Assembly: GCF_030541005.1 (NCBI RefSeq)
Contig: NZ_JASSVM010000005.1
Location: forward strand, 62,001 to 126,000
Length of the DNA: 64,000 bases
DNA from: Marinobacter sp. SS5-14b
Lineage (GTDB): Bacteria; Pseudomonadota; Gammaproteobacteria; Pseudomonadales; Oleiphilaceae
Direction: 5' to 3'
The notes under the pieces: generated by a model
The model's input: the letters and a program-made list of their open reading frames with translations, nothing else
The model's database searches: none
Told to the model about the DNA's origin: nothing
Translations under genes and position numbers: made by a program
In this document: positions 28,513-40,388 of the stretch, piece by piece
Layout: each line of letters begins with the position of its first letter
Numbering within the stretch: position 1 is the stretch's first letter

Positions 28513-31383
28513 ATGCAGCGCTGGGGCATTCGCAAAAAAGTCTTGGTGGTAACTCTGCTTCCCACCCTTGTCACCACTCTGTTGCTGGGGCTGTTCTTTA
28601 CCTACAGCTGGGTCAACAACATAGAAAGCCTGCTTAAAGACCGCGGCGAGTCCCTGTCACGCCAGCTTGCGGCCGGCTCTGAATACGGCCTGTTCACCGC
28701 CAACCGCAGCCTGCTCAGCAGCCTGTCCAACGCACTGCTTGAAGAACAGGATGTGCGCTCAATTACTTTTTTCACCAGTGATGGCAAGAGGCTTTTGCAC
28801 ACCGGCCCGGGCAGCACCGACACCATTCCCGTGGACTCCCTGGATCCCGATCAGGCCCTGCGACTGACCATCAACAGCAGCACCCGGTTCATCACCCCTG
28901 TGCACCTGCAAGATTTGATGATCGAAACCATGCTCGACCCGGACGCCCGTCAAAATGCCGCACAGATGCGCGAGCCTCTCGGCTGGGTCGCGGTTGAGAT
29001 GTCCCATATCCGGACAGAGAAAGAGACCTACAAAGCTTTGCTGATTTCCCTGCTGCTGATCATCGGCGGCGTATTACTCAGCATGATGATTGCACTCCGG
29101 CTCAGCCGCGCCTTCACCAATCCGGTCTTCCAGTTGAACGAGGCAGTTGCACTGCTCAAGGAAGGCAAGCTCGACACCCGGGTTTACACCCGCGCCGGGC
29201 CTGAGTTCGAACAGCTTGAATCCGGTCTGAATGACATGGCCTCCGAACTCAGCAAAGCCCAGGCCGAGATGCAGCAAAATATCGACCAGGCCACCGAAGA
29301 TCTGCGGGAGACTCTCGAGACCATCGAAATCCAGAACATAGAACTTGATTTCGCCCGCAAGGAAGCCCTGGAAGCCAGCCGAATCAAGTCCGAGTTCCTG
29401 GCCAACATGTCCCACGAAATCCGCACCCCGCTCAACGGCATTATCGGGTTCACCGAGCTGTTGCTGAAAACGCCTCTGCCACGACAACAAAGGGACCACC
29501 TGAGCACCATCCGGAAATCGTCGGAAATTCTGCTGACCATCATCAACGACATTCTGGACTTCTCGAAAATTGAAGCCGGCAAATTGATTCTCGACCGGGT
29601 GCCCTTCCCTCTGCGGGACATTGTCGAAGAAGTCATGGTCATGCTGGCGCCAGCCGCCCACGCCAAGAACCTGGACCTGGTACCACTGGTTTATAACGAT
29701 GTACCGGATAACATTATGGGTGACCCATTGCGCGTAAAGCAGGTCATCACCAACCTGGTTAACAACGCCATCAAGTTCACCCAGACCGGCGAGGTTGTAT
29801 TACGCGCCAGCCTCGAAGACGAAGACCACGAAAATAATCGGGTAACCCTGCGCCTGAGCATTACCGACTCCGGGGTTGGCTTATCCCGGGCCCAGCAGCA
29901 ATCCCTGTTCAACGCGTTCAGTCAGGCGGATGCCTCTACCGCACGGCAGTACGGCGGTACCGGGCTCGGGCTGGCTATTTCGAAACGTCTGGTGGAAGAA
30001 ATGGGCGGCAAAATCGGCCTGGAAAGTGAGCTGGGCAAAGGCTCCACCTTCTGGTTCACCCTCACCCCCGAGCTGTCCCCGACCGGCGAAAGCTCGATAC
30101 CGAAAGATGCCTTGCGCGGCGAACGGATTATTTATCTGGAACAACAGAAAACAACCGGGTTGGCGGTCGAACACCTCCTGCGGGACTGGGGTGTTACGGT
30201 TGACCGCGTAGCGTCCCCCGGCGCACTGCAGGAGCAGGTAGAAGAAGCCCAACGCAATCAGGAAGGCTACTCCGCAGCCCTGATCGGAATTACCCGCCAC
30301 CTGCTGAATTCCAGTCAGTACTGTAATCTGCTGCGGAGCCTAGAAGTGGAGCGTGACTGTCGCACCCTGCTGCTGACACCCACCCTGGAAACCCTCGACA
30401 CGCCGCTTTCGGGGCTGTCCAGCGGCCACCTGACCAAGCCCGTTTGTCGGGATGCGCTCTACGACGAACTGTTGTTACTGATCCACGGCATCCACACCTG
30501 CAGCCGGAGCAGCCAGGAAGCCGCACTGCCCTCCCGGGAGCGCAATCAGGTAAACGCCCCCCGGATTCTCGCCGTCGACGACAATGAGGCAAACCTCAAG
30601 CTCGTGATGACCCTCCTGCAGGACTGCAGAATTGACGCAGAAGGCGCATCCAGCGGCTTTGAGGCACTCACCAAAGCACGCCAGAAGCCATTCGATCTGG
30701 TCTTTATGGATCTGCAGATGCCTGGAATGGATGGCGTGGAGACCACCGCGAGAATTCGGGGCCTTGACGCCGAATCTCACTACACCCCGATTATTGCCCT
30801 GACCGCCCATGCCCTGGCAGATGAACAGGAACGACTCACACAGCAAGGTTTTGACGGCTATATGCCCAAGCCCATCAGCAGCAAACAGCTGACTGAGCTG
30901 ATCCGGGAATACACCGGCTACGATTGCCGCAACCTGCGGAGCGGATTCACAGTTTCCGAGGTCAGAGATACCCGCAGGAGCCTGAGGCCGTCGAACCGGC
31001 GCATGCAGCAAGACTGTGTCAGCGTGGATGAAAGCATTCAACTCGCCGCCGGTAAAGCTGACCTGGCAGAAGAGCTGTTCAGCATGCTGCTCGAGCAGCT
31101 GCAGATCGACACGCCCCGGGTTCAGGAGCTCTGGGACGGAGACCACCTGGAAGAGCTGCTGGAGTGCGTTCACAAGCTGCATGGTGCCACCCGTTATTGC
31201 GGCGTGCCCGAACTGCGCACGGCCGCCAACCGGTTTGAAACAGCTCTGAAGTGTGAAGCGGCCGACCGGCCCATCCTGAAAGACCAACTGGTGTCTGCCA
31301 TGGAACGACTGCAGATCTGGAGCGAACAGACCGACTGGCAGCAACTGTTCAGGGAGCAACAGCGCCAGCCGGAAACAACCTGA
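28513..31383 (+). CDS. gacS: hybrid sensor kinase GacS/BarA
   Basis: 956-residue tripartite kinase. Transmembrane helices at about 12-32 and 175-197 enclose a periplasmic sensor; HAMP about 198-255; HisKA with H301 ([12 protein letters not shown]); HATPase domain; a degenerate receiver-like segment (about 540-660) without the acceptor Asp; a true receiver with D733; and a C-terminal HPt with H887 (HKLHG). This is the GacS/BarA arrangement, and the neighbourhood (divergent cysM-rlmD-relA) is that of gacS in Pseudomonas. It controls GacA and the CsrA/RsmA small RNAs elsewhere in the genome. It converges on pdxJ with a 6-bp gap. Confidence 0.94.
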   Translation: MQRWGIRKKVLVVTLLPTLVTTLLLGLFFTYSWVNNIESLLKDRGESLSRQLAAGSEYGLFTANRSLLSSLSNALLEEQDVRSITFFTSDGKRLLHTGPGSTDTIPVDSLDPDQALRLTINSSTRFITPVHLQDLMIETMLDPDARQNAAQMREPLGWVAVEMSHIRTEKETYKALLISLLLIIGGVLLSMMIALRLSRAFTNPVFQLNEAVALLKEGKLDTRVYTRAGPEFEQLESGLNDMASELSKAQAEMQQNIDQATEDLRETLETIEIQNIELDFARKEALEASRIKSEFLANMSHEIRTPLNGIIGFTELLLKTPLPRQQRDHLSTIRKSSEILLTIINDILDFSKIEAGKLILDRVPFPLRDIVEEVMVMLAPAAHAKNLDLVPLVYNDVPDNIMGDPLRVKQVITNLVNNAIKFTQTGEVVLRASLEDEDHENNRVTLRLSITDSGVGLSRAQQQSLFNAFSQADASTARQYGGTGLGLAISKRLVEEMGGKIGLESELGKGSTFWFTLTPELSPTGESSIPKDALRGERIIYLEQQKTTGLAVEHLLRDWGVTVDRVASPGALQEQVEEAQRNQEGYSAALIGITRHLLNSSQYCNLLRSLEVERDCRTLLLTPTLETLDTPLSGLSSGHLTKPVCRDALYDELLLLIHGIHTCSRSSQEAALPSRERNQVNAPRILAVDDNEANLKLVMTLLQDCRIDAEGASSGFEALTKARQKPFDLVFMDLQMPGMDGVETTARIRGLDAESHYTPIIALTAHALADEQERLTQQGFDGYMPKPISSKQLTELIREYTGYDCRNLRSGFTVSEVRDTRRSLRPSNRRMQQDCVSVDESIQLAAGKADLAEELFSMLLEQLQIDTPRVQELWDGDHLEELLECVHKLHGATRYCGVPELRTAANRFETALKCEAADRPILKDQLVSAMERLQIWSEQTDWQQLFREQQRQPETT

Positions 31384-31407
31384 CCGCGCTCAGGCGCGGG
31401 CGCGGTC
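31382..31407. terminator. GC-rich hairpin between gacS and pdxJ
   Basis: Perfect 8-bp arms GACCGCGC and GCGCGGTC with a 10-nt loop span the gacS stop codon and the last codons of convergent pdxJ. There is no U-run on either side, so efficient intrinsic termination is uncertain. Confidence 0.45.
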
Positions 31408-32124
31408 CAGAATGGCCCGCATGTCTTTCACCGCGTCTTTCAAGCCGGTGAAAACCGCCCGGGCAACAATTGCATGGCCGATATTGAGCTCGTTGATGCC
31501 GGGAATGGCCGCTACGCGTTCCGTATTGTGATAGTGCAGGCCGTGGCCCGCGTTCACAATCAGCCCCTTTTTACGGGCGTAGGAGACAGCGTCGGCCAGA
31601 ATTCTGAATGACGCATCGGCCTGCTCAGGTGTCGTGGCTTCGGCATACTCACCGGTGTGCAATTCTATCACGGGTGCACCACAGCGCACGGCAGCATCAA
31701 TCTGGACAGGATCCGGATCAATAAACAATGACACCTCCGCCCCGATTCGCGCCAACCGCTCGCATGCCCGAGCAACGCGCTCTTCCTGTCCGTCCACATC
31801 CAGACCGCCTTCAGTAGTGAGCTCTTCCCGCTTCTCCGGCACCAGGCAAACACAGGCGGGCCTGACCTGTTCAGCGAAAGCCAGCATGGCATCGGTGACG
31901 GCCATTTCAAGATTCATTTTGGTTTGCAGAACCTCTTTGAGCAGCAGAACGTCCCGGTCCTGAATGTGCCGGCGATCTTCCCTGGGATGGATGGTAATAC
32001 CGTCCGCACCGGCCTCTTCCGCAACCAGTGCCGCTTGCACAGGATCCGGATAGCGGGTGCCTCGAGCCTGACGCAAGGTTGCGACATGATCAATATTCAC
32101 ACCAAGCAACACTCTGGGGTTCAT
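31390..32124 (-). CDS. pdxJ: pyridoxine 5'-phosphate synthase
   Basis: 244-residue TIM barrel that condenses 3-amino-2-oxopropyl phosphate with deoxyxylulose 5-phosphate. [14 protein letters not shown] at the N-terminus, [19 protein letters not shown] and [10 protein letters not shown] are family signatures with the catalytic His and Glu residues. Start ATG overlaps the recO stop by 4 bp. It is last of the lepA-to-pdxJ operon. Confidence 0.96.
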   Translation of the reverse strand: MNPRVLLGVNIDHVATLRQARGTRYPDPVQAALVAEEAGADGITIHPREDRRHIQDRDVLLLKEVLQTKMNLEMAVTDAMLAFAEQVRPACVCLVPEKREELTTEGGLDVDGQEERVARACERLARIGAEVSLFIDPDPVQIDAAVRCGAPVIELHTGEYAEATTPEQADASFRILADAVSYARKKGLIVNAGHGLHYHNTERVAAIPGINELNIGHAIVARAVFTGLKDAVKDMRAILDRARA

Positions 32125-32861
32125 GGGGTTCTCCCTGATGACGAAACGGAATGACTGAAAAGGTTGCGGCTATGCAGCGGCTTACCTTGCAAAAGAAAGT
32201 CCACCAGCACACGCATTACCCGTTTTGCTGTTTTTCTGGCGGCATCATCACTGAGGTCATCGGCCGCCAACGCCAGCAGGGATTCACCCTGCAATTGCTG
32301 CAGCCGGACACCGACACACTGAGCCGACACAATACCCTGCAGAGGATCATAGCCGTAGCGATAGCCCGCTTCGACCGGGCGCCCTGTGTCGGTCGCCTGA
32401 TCCCAGGCGAAGCCGTAGCCCAGCGAGGTGGTAAAAGCCCGTTCGAACTTGCGCAGCGTCGGCTCCACATCCCCTTTCGGTGCCATCTCGGCCAGTGCCC
32501 GTAGGCATTCGATGTAGTTGGCAAAGACGGTTGGATGAGGGTCTGCCGCGGGCAGAATACGCTGCAGGAGTTCGTTGATGTACAAACCACTATAAAGCGC
32601 TCGGGTCTGGCCCAGACGAGGTGCCGAACGCACCTCCACCTGGACCAGCGTTTTCAGATCGCTGCGGCCAGTCCAGTCGACCAAAAGGGGCTGGAACGGC
32701 TGCAACTGGGCCTTTAGCGCGCTTTTGGCGCTGTTACCGCCCCGGGCGACCAGGCTCATGCGGCCATGGTTCAGGGTGAACAACTCAACCAACAACGCCG
32801 TTTCCCGCCAGGGGCGGCGATGGATCACATAAGCGGGCTCTTGCTGCACCGCCTCCCTCAT
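32121..32861 (-). CDS. recO: DNA repair protein RecO
   Basis: 246 residues; RecFOR-pathway mediator loading RecA on SSB-coated DNA. The N-terminal OB-fold shows [18 protein letters not shown] and [17 protein letters not shown]-terminal helical part follows; no zinc-binding cysteine cluster is seen, as in many gammaproteobacteria. Lies 7 bp after era and overlaps pdxJ. Confidence 0.92.
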   Translation of the reverse strand: MREAVQQEPAYVIHRRPWRETALLVELFTLNHGRMSLVARGGNSAKSALKAQLQPFQPLLVDWTGRSDLKTLVQVEVRSAPRLGQTRALYSGLYINELLQRILPAADPHPTVFANYIECLRALAEMAPKGDVEPTLRKFERAFTTSLGYGFAWDQATDTGRPVEAGYRYGYDPLQGIVSAQCVGVRLQQLQGESLLALAADDLSDDAARKTAKRVMRVLVDFLLQGKPLHSRNLFSHSVSSSGRTP

Positions 32862-32868
32862 GGCCGCC

Positions 32869-33786
32869 TCAGAAATCGCTCATGCCAAGGCTTTTAAGGG
32901 CCCGGTCACTGTCAGCCCAACCACGCTTCACCTTGACCCAGAGCCGAAGCATGACCTTGGTACCGAACATCCGCTCCATATCGACCCGGGCTTCCTGGCC
33001 AATCCGGCGCATGCGCTCACCCTTGTCACCAATGATGATTTTCTTCTGGCCTTCACGCTCAACCAGGATCAGGGCGGAAATATGCAGGGTTTTGCCCTGG
33101 TGTTTGAATTCCTCAATCTCGACCGCCACCGAATAGGGTAACTCCGCACCCAACTGACGGGTGATCTTTTCGCGCACCATTTCTGATGCCATAAACCGCT
33201 CACTTCGGTCGGTGATCTGGTCATCCGGGTAGAAATGCACGCTTTGGGGAAGAAACCGGCCAACCGCTTCCTGCAGAGGGTCAAGGTTGGTTTCCTTGAG
33301 CGCTGATAACGGAATGATTTCAGCAAATTCGCGTTTTTTCGCCAGCGCTTCCAGGTGAGGCAGCATCAGCTCACGTTTTTCCAGCTTGTCGACTTTGTTG
33401 ACCGCCAGGATAACCGGGCAGTTCACCCTCTGGAGTTTTTCAAGCACCATCTCGTCGGCACTGGTCCACGCCAATTGATCGACAACAAAGATCACAACAT
33501 CCACACCAATAAGCGCAGAGGCAGCCGCCTTGTTCATATAGCGATTAATTGCCCGGGGCTCGTCTTCGTGCATGCCCGGGGTGTCGACATACACGGCCTG
33601 TACCGGCCCGACGGTTTTGATTCCGAGAACCTGATGACGCGTTGTCTGGGGCTTGCGAGACGTAATGCTCAGTTTCTGGCCCAGTATGTGGTTCAGCAAG
33701 GTGGATTTGCCCACGTTGGGCCGGCCCACAATGGCCACAAAGCCACAGCGGCTTTCCGGGTTATCCGGGGTGGTAATATCGTTCAT
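32869..33786 (-). CDS. era: GTPase Era
   Basis: 305 residues. G-domain motifs GRPNVGKST (G1), DTPGMHEDE (G3) and NKVDKLE (G4) are followed by a C-terminal KH domain ([15 protein letters not shown]). It binds the 3' end of 16S rRNA in 30S maturation. Its ATG overlaps the rnc stop by one base. The rnc-era-recO order is conserved in proteobacteria. Confidence 0.97.
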   Translation of the reverse strand: MNDITTPDNPESRCGFVAIVGRPNVGKSTLLNHILGQKLSITSRKPQTTRHQVLGIKTVGPVQAVYVDTPGMHEDEPRAINRYMNKAAASALIGVDVVIFVVDQLAWTSADEMVLEKLQRVNCPVILAVNKVDKLEKRELMLPHLEALAKKREFAEIIPLSALKETNLDPLQEAVGRFLPQSVHFYPDDQITDRSERFMASEMVREKITRQLGAELPYSVAVEIEEFKHQGKTLHISALILVEREGQKKIIIGDKGERMRRIGQEARVDMERMFGTKVMLRLWVKVKRGWADSDRALKSLGMSDF

Positions 33787-34475
33787 CAGGAGTTCTCCAC
33801 GCCCAGTTGTTTAAGAGCACTGCGGGCAGCCTGCTGCTCAGCAATTCGACGGCTGCTGCCGGTGCCTGTGGTTTTTCGATCCAGTGACGGCAGGGCGCAA
33901 GACACGTGGAAGGTCTGGTTGTGGGCTTCTCCGTCCACCGATATCACCTCATACCTCGGCAGCGGGAACTGCCGGGATTGCAGGTATTCCTGAAGCCGGG
34001 TTTTCGGGTCTTTCTGGGTGTCCTGAATGTCCAGCTTCGCCAGACGCTCAGTAAACCAGCGCAATACCTGCTCGCGACAGGTATGAAAATCACTGTCCAG
34101 ATAGATCGCGCCAATGATCGATTCAACAGCATCGGCCAGAATGGATTCGCGGCGAAACCCGCCGCTTTTGAGCTCACCGGAACCCAGCCGGAGGTATTGG
34201 CCCAACTGAAATTCACGACCAATTTCCGCCAGGGTGACACCCTTGACCATACGGGCCCGGAGCCTGCTGAGCTGGCCTTCGCGGGCGGTTTCAAAATGCA
34301 GGTAAAGGTATTCGGCGATCACCATGTTAACGATGGAGTCACCGAGAAATTCCAGACGTTCATTATTCTGGTTACCAAAACTTCGGTGGGTAAGCGCCAA
34401 CATTAACCGTTCAGGGTCTCTGAACTGGTAGCCAATACGGCGCTGAAGCTGATCAAGATCTGGTTGTGAACTCAC
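33786..34475 (-). CDS. rnc: ribonuclease III
   Basis: 229 residues; processes rRNA and other double-stranded RNA. RNase III signature [10 protein letters not shown] and the second acidic cluster ([14 protein letters not shown]) are intact; a C-terminal dsRNA-binding domain ends [17 protein letters not shown]. Start is GTG overlapping the stop of the upstream DUF4845 gene (GTGA). Confidence 0.97.
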   Translation of the reverse strand: MSSQPDLDQLQRRIGYQFRDPERLMLALTHRSFGNQNNERLEFLGDSIVNMVIAEYLYLHFETAREGQLSRLRARMVKGVTLAEIGREFQLGQYLRLGSGELKSGGFRRESILADAVESIIGAIYLDSDFHTCREQVLRWFTERLAKLDIQDTQKDPKTRLQEYLQSRQFPLPRYEVISVDGEAHNQTFHVSCALPSLDRKTTGTGSSRRIAEQQAARSALKQLGVENS

Positions 34476-34888
34476 TGGCCCTTGAACTCATACTCATGCT
34501 GGAAATGGACAACGGTGTCCACATTGCCAAACAGGTTGTTTCGAACTTCGTAATCAACGTTGAGCAGCACCGAGTCGCCATCTTTCTCGACGGTGATGTT
34601 TTTGGCATCAAAACCACGCACGTTGTTCACGCTTAGCTGCTTATTGATCACACCGCGCACCTGGGCCGGGCCCATCTTGGACAAGCCTTCGGTATTCTCA
34701 AGATTCTCAAGCGCTTCCTGAATGGTGAAGTCGTCCAGGTAGGCCGGGCCAAGCTTAAGCGCCAGGGTCAACAGCCCGCCAAAAAACAGAGCCACAATCA
34801 TCATGGTCAGGGCGCTGCCCTGTTGATGTTTAAAGCCCGGGGTAAAATGGTTCATCATGTCAGTTCGCTCCGAAACCGTCGGGATCAT
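34472..34888 (-). CDS. DUF4845 single-pass membrane protein
   Basis: 138 residues. One transmembrane helix ([21 protein letters not shown], about 26-46) precedes a small extracytoplasmic domain ([14 protein letters not shown] ... [19 protein letters not shown]). DUF4845 proteins usually sit between lepB and rnc, as here; function unknown. ATG 34888 overlaps the lepB stop (ATGA); an alternative ATG at 34858 has GGAG upstream and would drop ten residues. Confidence 0.85.
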   Translation of the reverse strand: MIPTVSERTDMMNHFTPGFKHQQGSALTMMIVALFFGGLLTLALKLGPAYLDDFTIQEALENLENTEGLSKMGPAQVRGVINKQLSVNNVRGFDAKNITVEKDGDSVLLNVDYEVRNNLFGNVDTVVHFQHEYEFKGQ

Positions 34889-35682
34889 TCAATGCCACCC
34901 ACTCGATCAAAAGATGGCAGACTTGTCAGCGATTTCCAGTGCATCCAGATACCAAAGGCTTTTCCAACCACCATGCTATCTGGCACCGTTCCCCAGAATC
35001 GGCTGTCGTTACTGCTGTCCCGGTTATCGCCCATCACAAAATAATGGCCCTCGGGAACCTTCCACTCGCCCTCACCGGCACCGCTAACGCGGCCCATAGT
35101 GAGGTAGATATCATGAACGACGTCGCCCATTTCTTCGCGCCACCGCTCCATAGGAGGAAGCCGTGCCACAAAATCCCTGGGCACAGGCTCATCATTGATA
35201 AAAAGTTGTTTATTGCGATACCGGATGCTGTCACCCGGTAAACCGATCACTCGCTTGATGTAGTTGGTGGTGCCATCTTCCGGATAACGGAACACCATCA
35301 CATCGCCCCGTTCCGGGTCTCCAATATCGACAATCTTGGTGCCGGCGACCGGCAGCCTGAGGCCATAGGCGTATTTGTTAACCAGAATAAAATCACCCAC
35401 TTCCAGGGTTGGCAGCATAGACCCCGAAGGTATCTGGAACGGCTCCACCAGAAACGATCGCAACACCAGCACAATAGCCAGAACCGGGAAGAACGAGCGG
35501 CTCATCTCGATCAGCCAGGGTTCCTTCGGCTCGATCTGCTCTTCTGAATCCACACCCTCGGCAGGAGCTTGATGACCCGCACTGGCCAAACGGCGCTTTT
35601 TCAATAACAGCTTGTCGGCAAGCCAGATTACGCCTGTCACAAATGTCAGAACTACAAGTACCAGCGGAAAATCAATATCCAT
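34885..35682 (-). CDS. lepB: signal peptidase I
   Basis: 265 residues. Two N-terminal membrane segments (about 5-25 and 62-80), catalytic Ser in PSGSMLPTL, general-base Lys in YIKRVIGLPGD, and the GDNRDSSNDSR box. It removes signal peptides from exported preproteins at the periplasmic face. Lies 15 bp downstream of lepA. Confidence 0.97.
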   Translation of the reverse strand: MDIDFPLVLVVLTFVTGVIWLADKLLLKKRRLASAGHQAPAEGVDSEEQIEPKEPWLIEMSRSFFPVLAIVLVLRSFLVEPFQIPSGSMLPTLEVGDFILVNKYAYGLRLPVAGTKIVDIGDPERGDVMVFRYPEDGTTNYIKRVIGLPGDSIRYRNKQLFINDEPVPRDFVARLPPMERWREEMGDVVHDIYLTMGRVSGAGEGEWKVPEGHYFVMGDNRDSSNDSRFWGTVPDSMVVGKAFGIWMHWKSLTSLPSFDRVGGIE

Positions 35683-35697
35683 CCGGGAGCCTTTGTT

Positions 35698-37506
35698 TTA
35701 GTTATCCACTTTCAATACAGCAAGAAACGCTTCCTGAGGCACCTCGACATTACCCAGCTGCTTCATGCGTTTTTTACCTTCCTTCTGCTTCTGAAGCAGC
35801 TTCTTCTTTCGGCTGACGTCGCCACCGTAACACTTGGCTGTTACGTTTTTCCGCAACGCTTTTACCGTAACCCGAGAAACCACCTGGGTGCCGATCGCGG
35901 CCTGAATCGCAATATCAAACATCTGCCTCGGTATCAGCTCTTTCATCTTCTCGATCAGCTGACGCCCCTTACGGTGGGCCTGGTCTTTATGAACAATCAG
36001 CGCCAGCGCATCAACGCGTTCTGCGTTGATCAACACATCCAGCCGCACCAGATTGGCGAGCTGGAACCGGACAAAGTGGTAATCCAGAGACGCAAAACCA
36101 CGGCTGGCAGATTTAATCCGGTCGAAGAAGTCCATCACCACTTCCGCCATCGGCAACTCGTAGGTGAGCTGCACCTGAGAGGCCATGAAGTGCATGTTTT
36201 TCTGAACCCCACGTTTCTCTTCACACAGGGCAATCACGTTGCCCAGGTGCTCCTGGGGTACCAGGATGTTGGCTTCGACAATCGGCTCACGCATTTCTTC
36301 AATAGAGCCAATATCCGGCAGCCTTGAGGGGTTGTCCACCGACAGGGTCTCACCTTGTTTGGTGAGCACTTCATAGATTACCGTCGGAGCGGTCGTAATG
36401 AGGTCAATGTCGTATTCCCGCTCCAGGCGCTCCTGGATGATTTCCATGTGCAACATGCCCAGGAAACCACAACGGAAACCAAACCCGAGCGCGTCGGAGT
36501 TTTCAGGTTCGAAAAACAGCGAAGCGTCGTTCAGGGTCAGCTTTTCAAGCGCATCCCGGAAGTCGTCGTAATCGTCTGCACTGACGGGGAACAGTCCCGC
36601 GTATACCTGCGGCTGTACTTTCTTGAAGCCGGGCAGCATCGGCGTTTCGTCGGCGTATTTCTGGTGCACAATGGTGTCGCCCACCGGAGCGCCGTGAATA
36701 TCTTTGATACCGGCAACCACAAACCCGACATCACCCGCCTCCAGGATGTTGGTATCCGTAGGTTTCGGGTTGAAAATACCCACCTTGTCAGCGTTCCAGG
36801 CCTTCTTGGTCGACTTGATAACAATCTTGTCGCCTTTGCGCAGAACCCCCTCGGTGACTCGTACCAGAGAGACAACACCCAGGTAATTATCGAACCAGGA
36901 ATCGATAATCAGCGCCTGCAGAGGCGCGCTGCGGTCGCCCTTGGGTGGCGGAATTTTCTTGATCAGATCTTCAAGCACATCTTCAACGCCCAGGCCGCTC
37001 TTGGCACTGCAACGCACGGCATCCTGGGCTTCAATACCGATGATGTCTTCAATTTCAGCCGCCACACGCTCGGGTTCGGCCTGAGGCAGATCCATTTTGT
37101 TCAGAACCGGCACCACTTCCAGGCCCTGCTCCAGCGCTGTGTAGCAGTTGGCTACCGACTGGGCTTCAACACCCTGTCCCGCGTCCACTACCAGCAGAGC
37201 ACCTTCACAGGCGTACAGGGAGCGGGACACTTCGTAAGAAAAGTCCACGTGGCCCGGGGTGTCGATAAAATTCAATTTGTAGGTTTCACCATCCTTGGCC
37301 TTGTAGTTGAGCGTTACGCTCTGGGCCTTGATGGTAATGCCCCGTTCCCGTTCCAGATCCATGGAATCGAGCACCTGCTCGGCCATTTCACGCTCGGTCA
37401 AGCCTCCGCAGATCTGGATAAAACGATCCGCCAGAGTGGATTTACCGTGGTCAATGTGGGCAATGATGGAAAAGTTACGGATTCGGCTCAGGTCAGTCAC
37501 AGACAA
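35698..37506 (-). CDS. lepA: elongation factor 4
   Basis: 602-residue ribosomal GTPase EF4 with [10 protein letters not shown] (G1), DTPGHVDF (G3), [10 protein letters not shown] (G4) and the LepA-specific C-terminal domain (ending LAVLKVDN). Reading from 37506 the first codon is TTG; an in-frame GTG lies two codons later, and there is no nearby ATG. First gene of the operon running to pdxJ. Confidence 0.95.
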   Translation of the reverse strand: MSVTDLSRIRNFSIIAHIDHGKSTLADRFIQICGGLTEREMAEQVLDSMDLERERGITIKAQSVTLNYKAKDGETYKLNFIDTPGHVDFSYEVSRSLYACEGALLVVDAGQGVEAQSVANCYTALEQGLEVVPVLNKMDLPQAEPERVAAEIEDIIGIEAQDAVRCSAKSGLGVEDVLEDLIKKIPPPKGDRSAPLQALIIDSWFDNYLGVVSLVRVTEGVLRKGDKIVIKSTKKAWNADKVGIFNPKPTDTNILEAGDVGFVVAGIKDIHGAPVGDTIVHQKYADETPMLPGFKKVQPQVYAGLFPVSADDYDDFRDALEKLTLNDASLFFEPENSDALGFGFRCGFLGMLHMEIIQERLEREYDIDLITTAPTVIYEVLTKQGETLSVDNPSRLPDIGSIEEMREPIVEANILVPQEHLGNVIALCEEKRGVQKNMHFMASQVQLTYELPMAEVVMDFFDRIKSASRGFASLDYHFVRFQLANLVRLDVLINAERVDALALIVHKDQAHRKGRQLIEKMKELIPRQMFDIAIQAAIGTQVVSRVTVKALRKNVTAKCYGGDVSRKKKLLQKQKEGKKRMKQLGNVEVPQEAFLAVLKVDN

Positions 37507-37603
37507 TGATTACTCATATAAGACGTAGGATTGAGCCCGGAATGGCCGCTACCGGGTCCGGGAACGGCGTGATTTTACCGGTTACCGGCCGCCATTGCCA
37601 TGA

Positions 37604-40330
37604 TCAGGAAATAAGCGGCTTCTCGTACTGGCGAATCAGGAATCCAATCAGGGCATCTTCGTCCAGCGGATAGCTGAACAAATTACCCTGACACTGGGCG
37701 CAGCCGGCGGATTTCAGGAAGGTAAGCTGCTGCAGGGTTTCCACCCCTTCGGCCACCACGGTCAGGTGCAGCTTGTGCGCCAACGCAATCACCGCAGAAG
37801 CGACATCGGTCGCACTGACGTTGTAGGGGATATCGCGAATAAACCGATGATCGATTTTGATCACGTCCAGCGGAAGTTGCTGTAGCGCCACCAGCGAGCA
37901 TGAACCGGTTCCGAAATCGTCCAGTATCAGGCAAACCCCGAGGTCATTCAGGGAGACCAGTAACTCCCTGAGCATACGGGGATCTTCGTTGAGCAGCTCG
38001 GCGGGCATTTCCAGCTCGAGCCGGTCCGGTGAAACACCGGTTTCCGTGATCACCCGCCGGATCAGGTCAAGAAAACCGGAATCCGTTAGCTGGCGCACCG
38101 AGAAGTTAACCGCCATTTTCAGGGACTCAAACCCGGCCCGCTCCAATGCCTGCACCTGAATGCAGGCTTGCCGCAGCGCCTGTTCGCCGAGCCGGATAAT
38201 CAAACCCGTTTCGTCGGCCAGATTAATGAACTGCTGAGCAGAAACCAGGCCTTTTTCCGGATGGTGCCAGCGCAGGAACGCCTCAACACCAATCACTTTC
38301 TGACTGACCAGGTCAATTTTGGGTTGGTAGTGCAGCACAAAACGGTCACCTTCCAGTGCTGCCGCCAGTTCCTCCTGCTGCAACAGCCGCCTGGCAGCCT
38401 GGATATTCATGGCTGGAGTGAAAAACTGGTAGGTATTGCGGCCCAGCTCTTTGGCACGGTACATCGCCAGATCCGCATACTTCATCAGAGCACCCACATC
38501 TTCGCTGTCGTGCGGAATCATCGTGATACCAATACTGACGGTAATACCCACGTCATGGTCATTCAGCCTGATTCTCTGACACAACCTGCGCAGAATGGAA
38601 TCCGCCACCTTGCTCACCGCATCGGTTCCACTGATTCGGGACAGCAACACAACAAACTCGTCACCGCCCAACCGCGCAACGGAATCTTCCTCCCGCACGC
38701 AGCCCTCAAGCCACTGGGCAACCTGGCGCAGCAATTCATCGCCGGCATCGTGACCCAGGGTATCGTTAATCCGCTTGAATCCGTCGAGATCAAGAAACAT
38801 CAGGGCAGCGGGCTCACCACTTCGGCGGCAACGGCGCACAACATGACTCAAGCGGTCCCGGAAAAGCTGGCGGTTCGCCAGGCCGGTCAGCGGATCGTAG
38901 AAGGCCAGGCGGTGCAATTCGGACTGTGCAGCCTTGAGCTGAGTCAGATCTCGTAGACTGATCACGACACCATCCACACCCGGCACCTTTAACATAGAGG
39001 TGAACGTACCTTCCATGTCGCGCCACTGGCCATCGGCATCACTGATCCGCGCCCGAACCACCGGCATCTGTTTGCCGGGCGAAGCCATGGCCTCCTTAAA
39101 GCCACGCTTCAACTGGGGCCAGTCATCCTCGTGCACCAGGCTGTTAAACTTAAGATCGTGCACTTTCTCCGGATCAAACCCCAGAATATCCCTGCTGGAT
39201 GGGCTGGCGTATAGAGGATCACCAAGGCGATCCATCACCAGGGTAACGTTCGCAGCGCCCTCGGTAATGGCCCGGTAACGGCCTGCACTGACCTGAGCTA
39301 TCAGCCGGGAGCGCACAAGCGACAAAACAAACAGGCACAGCAGTACACTGATAGCCAGACCGGAGCCCAGCACAATCGGAGGCCTGGGATCCGCTGCCAG
39401 AAAATCAAACGCGGGAGTCGAGCGGGTTTGCAGCAGCCAGTTGCGACCACCATGAGAAATAGTCTGGCTCATCTCGAAGCTGAATTCGTTATCCAGCGAT
39501 CCGAGGTTTGAACCGTACATCAGAGTGTTACGGGATACGGTCGCGCTGTCATAGATACGGACATCCAGGAACGGGGAAATCAGTCCGACAATACCGTCAA
39601 TCAGGTTGTTCATCCGGAAGGCACTAAAAACATAACCCGCCAGCATCATTCGCCTTTCTGCGCGAATTTCAGGGATTTCACCACCTTGATAGACCGGATA
39701 ATACATCAGGAAGCCGGCCTGATCTTCAGCGACCGATTCCTGCACCAGTACTACTTTTCCAGTGACCGTGGGGGTGGCATCGTCCCGCGCCTGCTCCATG
39801 GCCACCCGGTGAATCGGATCACTGAATGCGTCGTAGCCCAGAGCCCTGCGATTCCGGTTTGTGCCAGGCTCAAGATACACCATCGGGTAGTAATAAGGCC
39901 CGGTGCCCAGCGGTTTTACCAGGTAGTTATAAACCCCCTCGGCACGAACCGAGGCAATGTGATCGGCCATCTGCCGGACGCCGATGCGCTGAACGTAACC
40001 AATACCCTCAATGCCCGGGTAATAGCGGTTTATATCAACCTTATCAACGTACTCCCGCCATTCTGACCGGCTGACCTCACCGGAAACAGCGAACAGGCCT
40101 GCACTTCCGGCGAGCACCTGTTCATAGTTGAGCAACCGCTCTTCAATCGACGTTTTTAGCTGAAGGGACTGAGCGCGGAATTTGGCTTCGGTACGGTCTT
40201 CTACCAGCCGAATAGAAACCTGCCAAAGCAGGATCGTTACCACAACGGATACCAGGAAAACCAGCCAGGCAATCCAGGCGTTGCGCAGCTCGAGCAGCTG
40301 ACGGGTGGGCAATTCCTTATTGGCTATCAT
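37604..40330 (-). CDS. CHASE-PAS-GGDEF-EAL membrane protein
   Basis: About 908 residues from ATG 40330. TM helix (about 19-40), periplasmic CHASE-type sensor (about 70-300, with YYPGIEGIGYVQRI and YEP-like landmarks), second TM (about 323-345), PAS (about 355-470), GGDEF and EAL. GGDEF (RLGGDEFVVLL) is intact with an RxxD inhibitory site. The EAL domain reads EAF, and the usual ExTE is EMPA; Asn, DDFGTG, KID, EGVET and QG are kept. It is thus probably a diguanylate cyclase with a weakened or regulatory EAL domain. It stands alone between lepA and mucD. Confidence 0.88.
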   Translation of the reverse strand: MIANKELPTRQLLELRNAWIAWLVFLVSVVVTILLWQVSIRLVEDRTEAKFRAQSLQLKTSIEERLLNYEQVLAGSAGLFAVSGEVSRSEWREYVDKVDINRYYPGIEGIGYVQRIGVRQMADHIASVRAEGVYNYLVKPLGTGPYYYPMVYLEPGTNRNRRALGYDAFSDPIHRVAMEQARDDATPTVTGKVVLVQESVAEDQAGFLMYYPVYQGGEIPEIRAERRMMLAGYVFSAFRMNNLIDGIVGLISPFLDVRIYDSATVSRNTLMYGSNLGSLDNEFSFEMSQTISHGGRNWLLQTRSTPAFDFLAADPRPPIVLGSGLAISVLLCLFVLSLVRSRLIAQVSAGRYRAITEGAANVTLVMDRLGDPLYASPSSRDILGFDPEKVHDLKFNSLVHEDDWPQLKRGFKEAMASPGKQMPVVRARISDADGQWRDMEGTFTSMLKVPGVDGVVISLRDLTQLKAAQSELHRLAFYDPLTGLANRQLFRDRLSHVVRRCRRSGEPAALMFLDLDGFKRINDTLGHDAGDELLRQVAQWLEGCVREEDSVARLGGDEFVVLLSRISGTDAVSKVADSILRRLCQRIRLNDHDVGITVSIGITMIPHDSEDVGALMKYADLAMYRAKELGRNTYQFFTPAMNIQAARRLLQQEELAAALEGDRFVLHYQPKIDLVSQKVIGVEAFLRWHHPEKGLVSAQQFINLADETGLIIRLGEQALRQACIQVQALERAGFESLKMAVNFSVRQLTDSGFLDLIRRVITETGVSPDRLELEMPAELLNEDPRMLRELLVSLNDLGVCLILDDFGTGSCSLVALQQLPLDVIKIDHRFIRDIPYNVSATDVASAVIALAHKLHLTVVAEGVETLQQLTFLKSAGCAQCQGNLFSYPLDEDALIGFLIRQYEKPLIS

Positions 40331-40388
40331 CACTTATGGTCCGGTCCATGACCCATGTTTTTTATCAATTCGGGCGAGTATAGCAAAA

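Noticed and set aside
36355..37509. Plus-strand frame of 384 codons opposite lepA
   Set aside because: Composition reflects lepA codon bias on the other strand; no ribosome binding site or domain.
37536..37562. Hairpin CCCGGA/TCCGGG after the GGDEF-EAL gene
   Set aside because: Only six base pairs with a 15-nt loop and no U-run; too weak to call.
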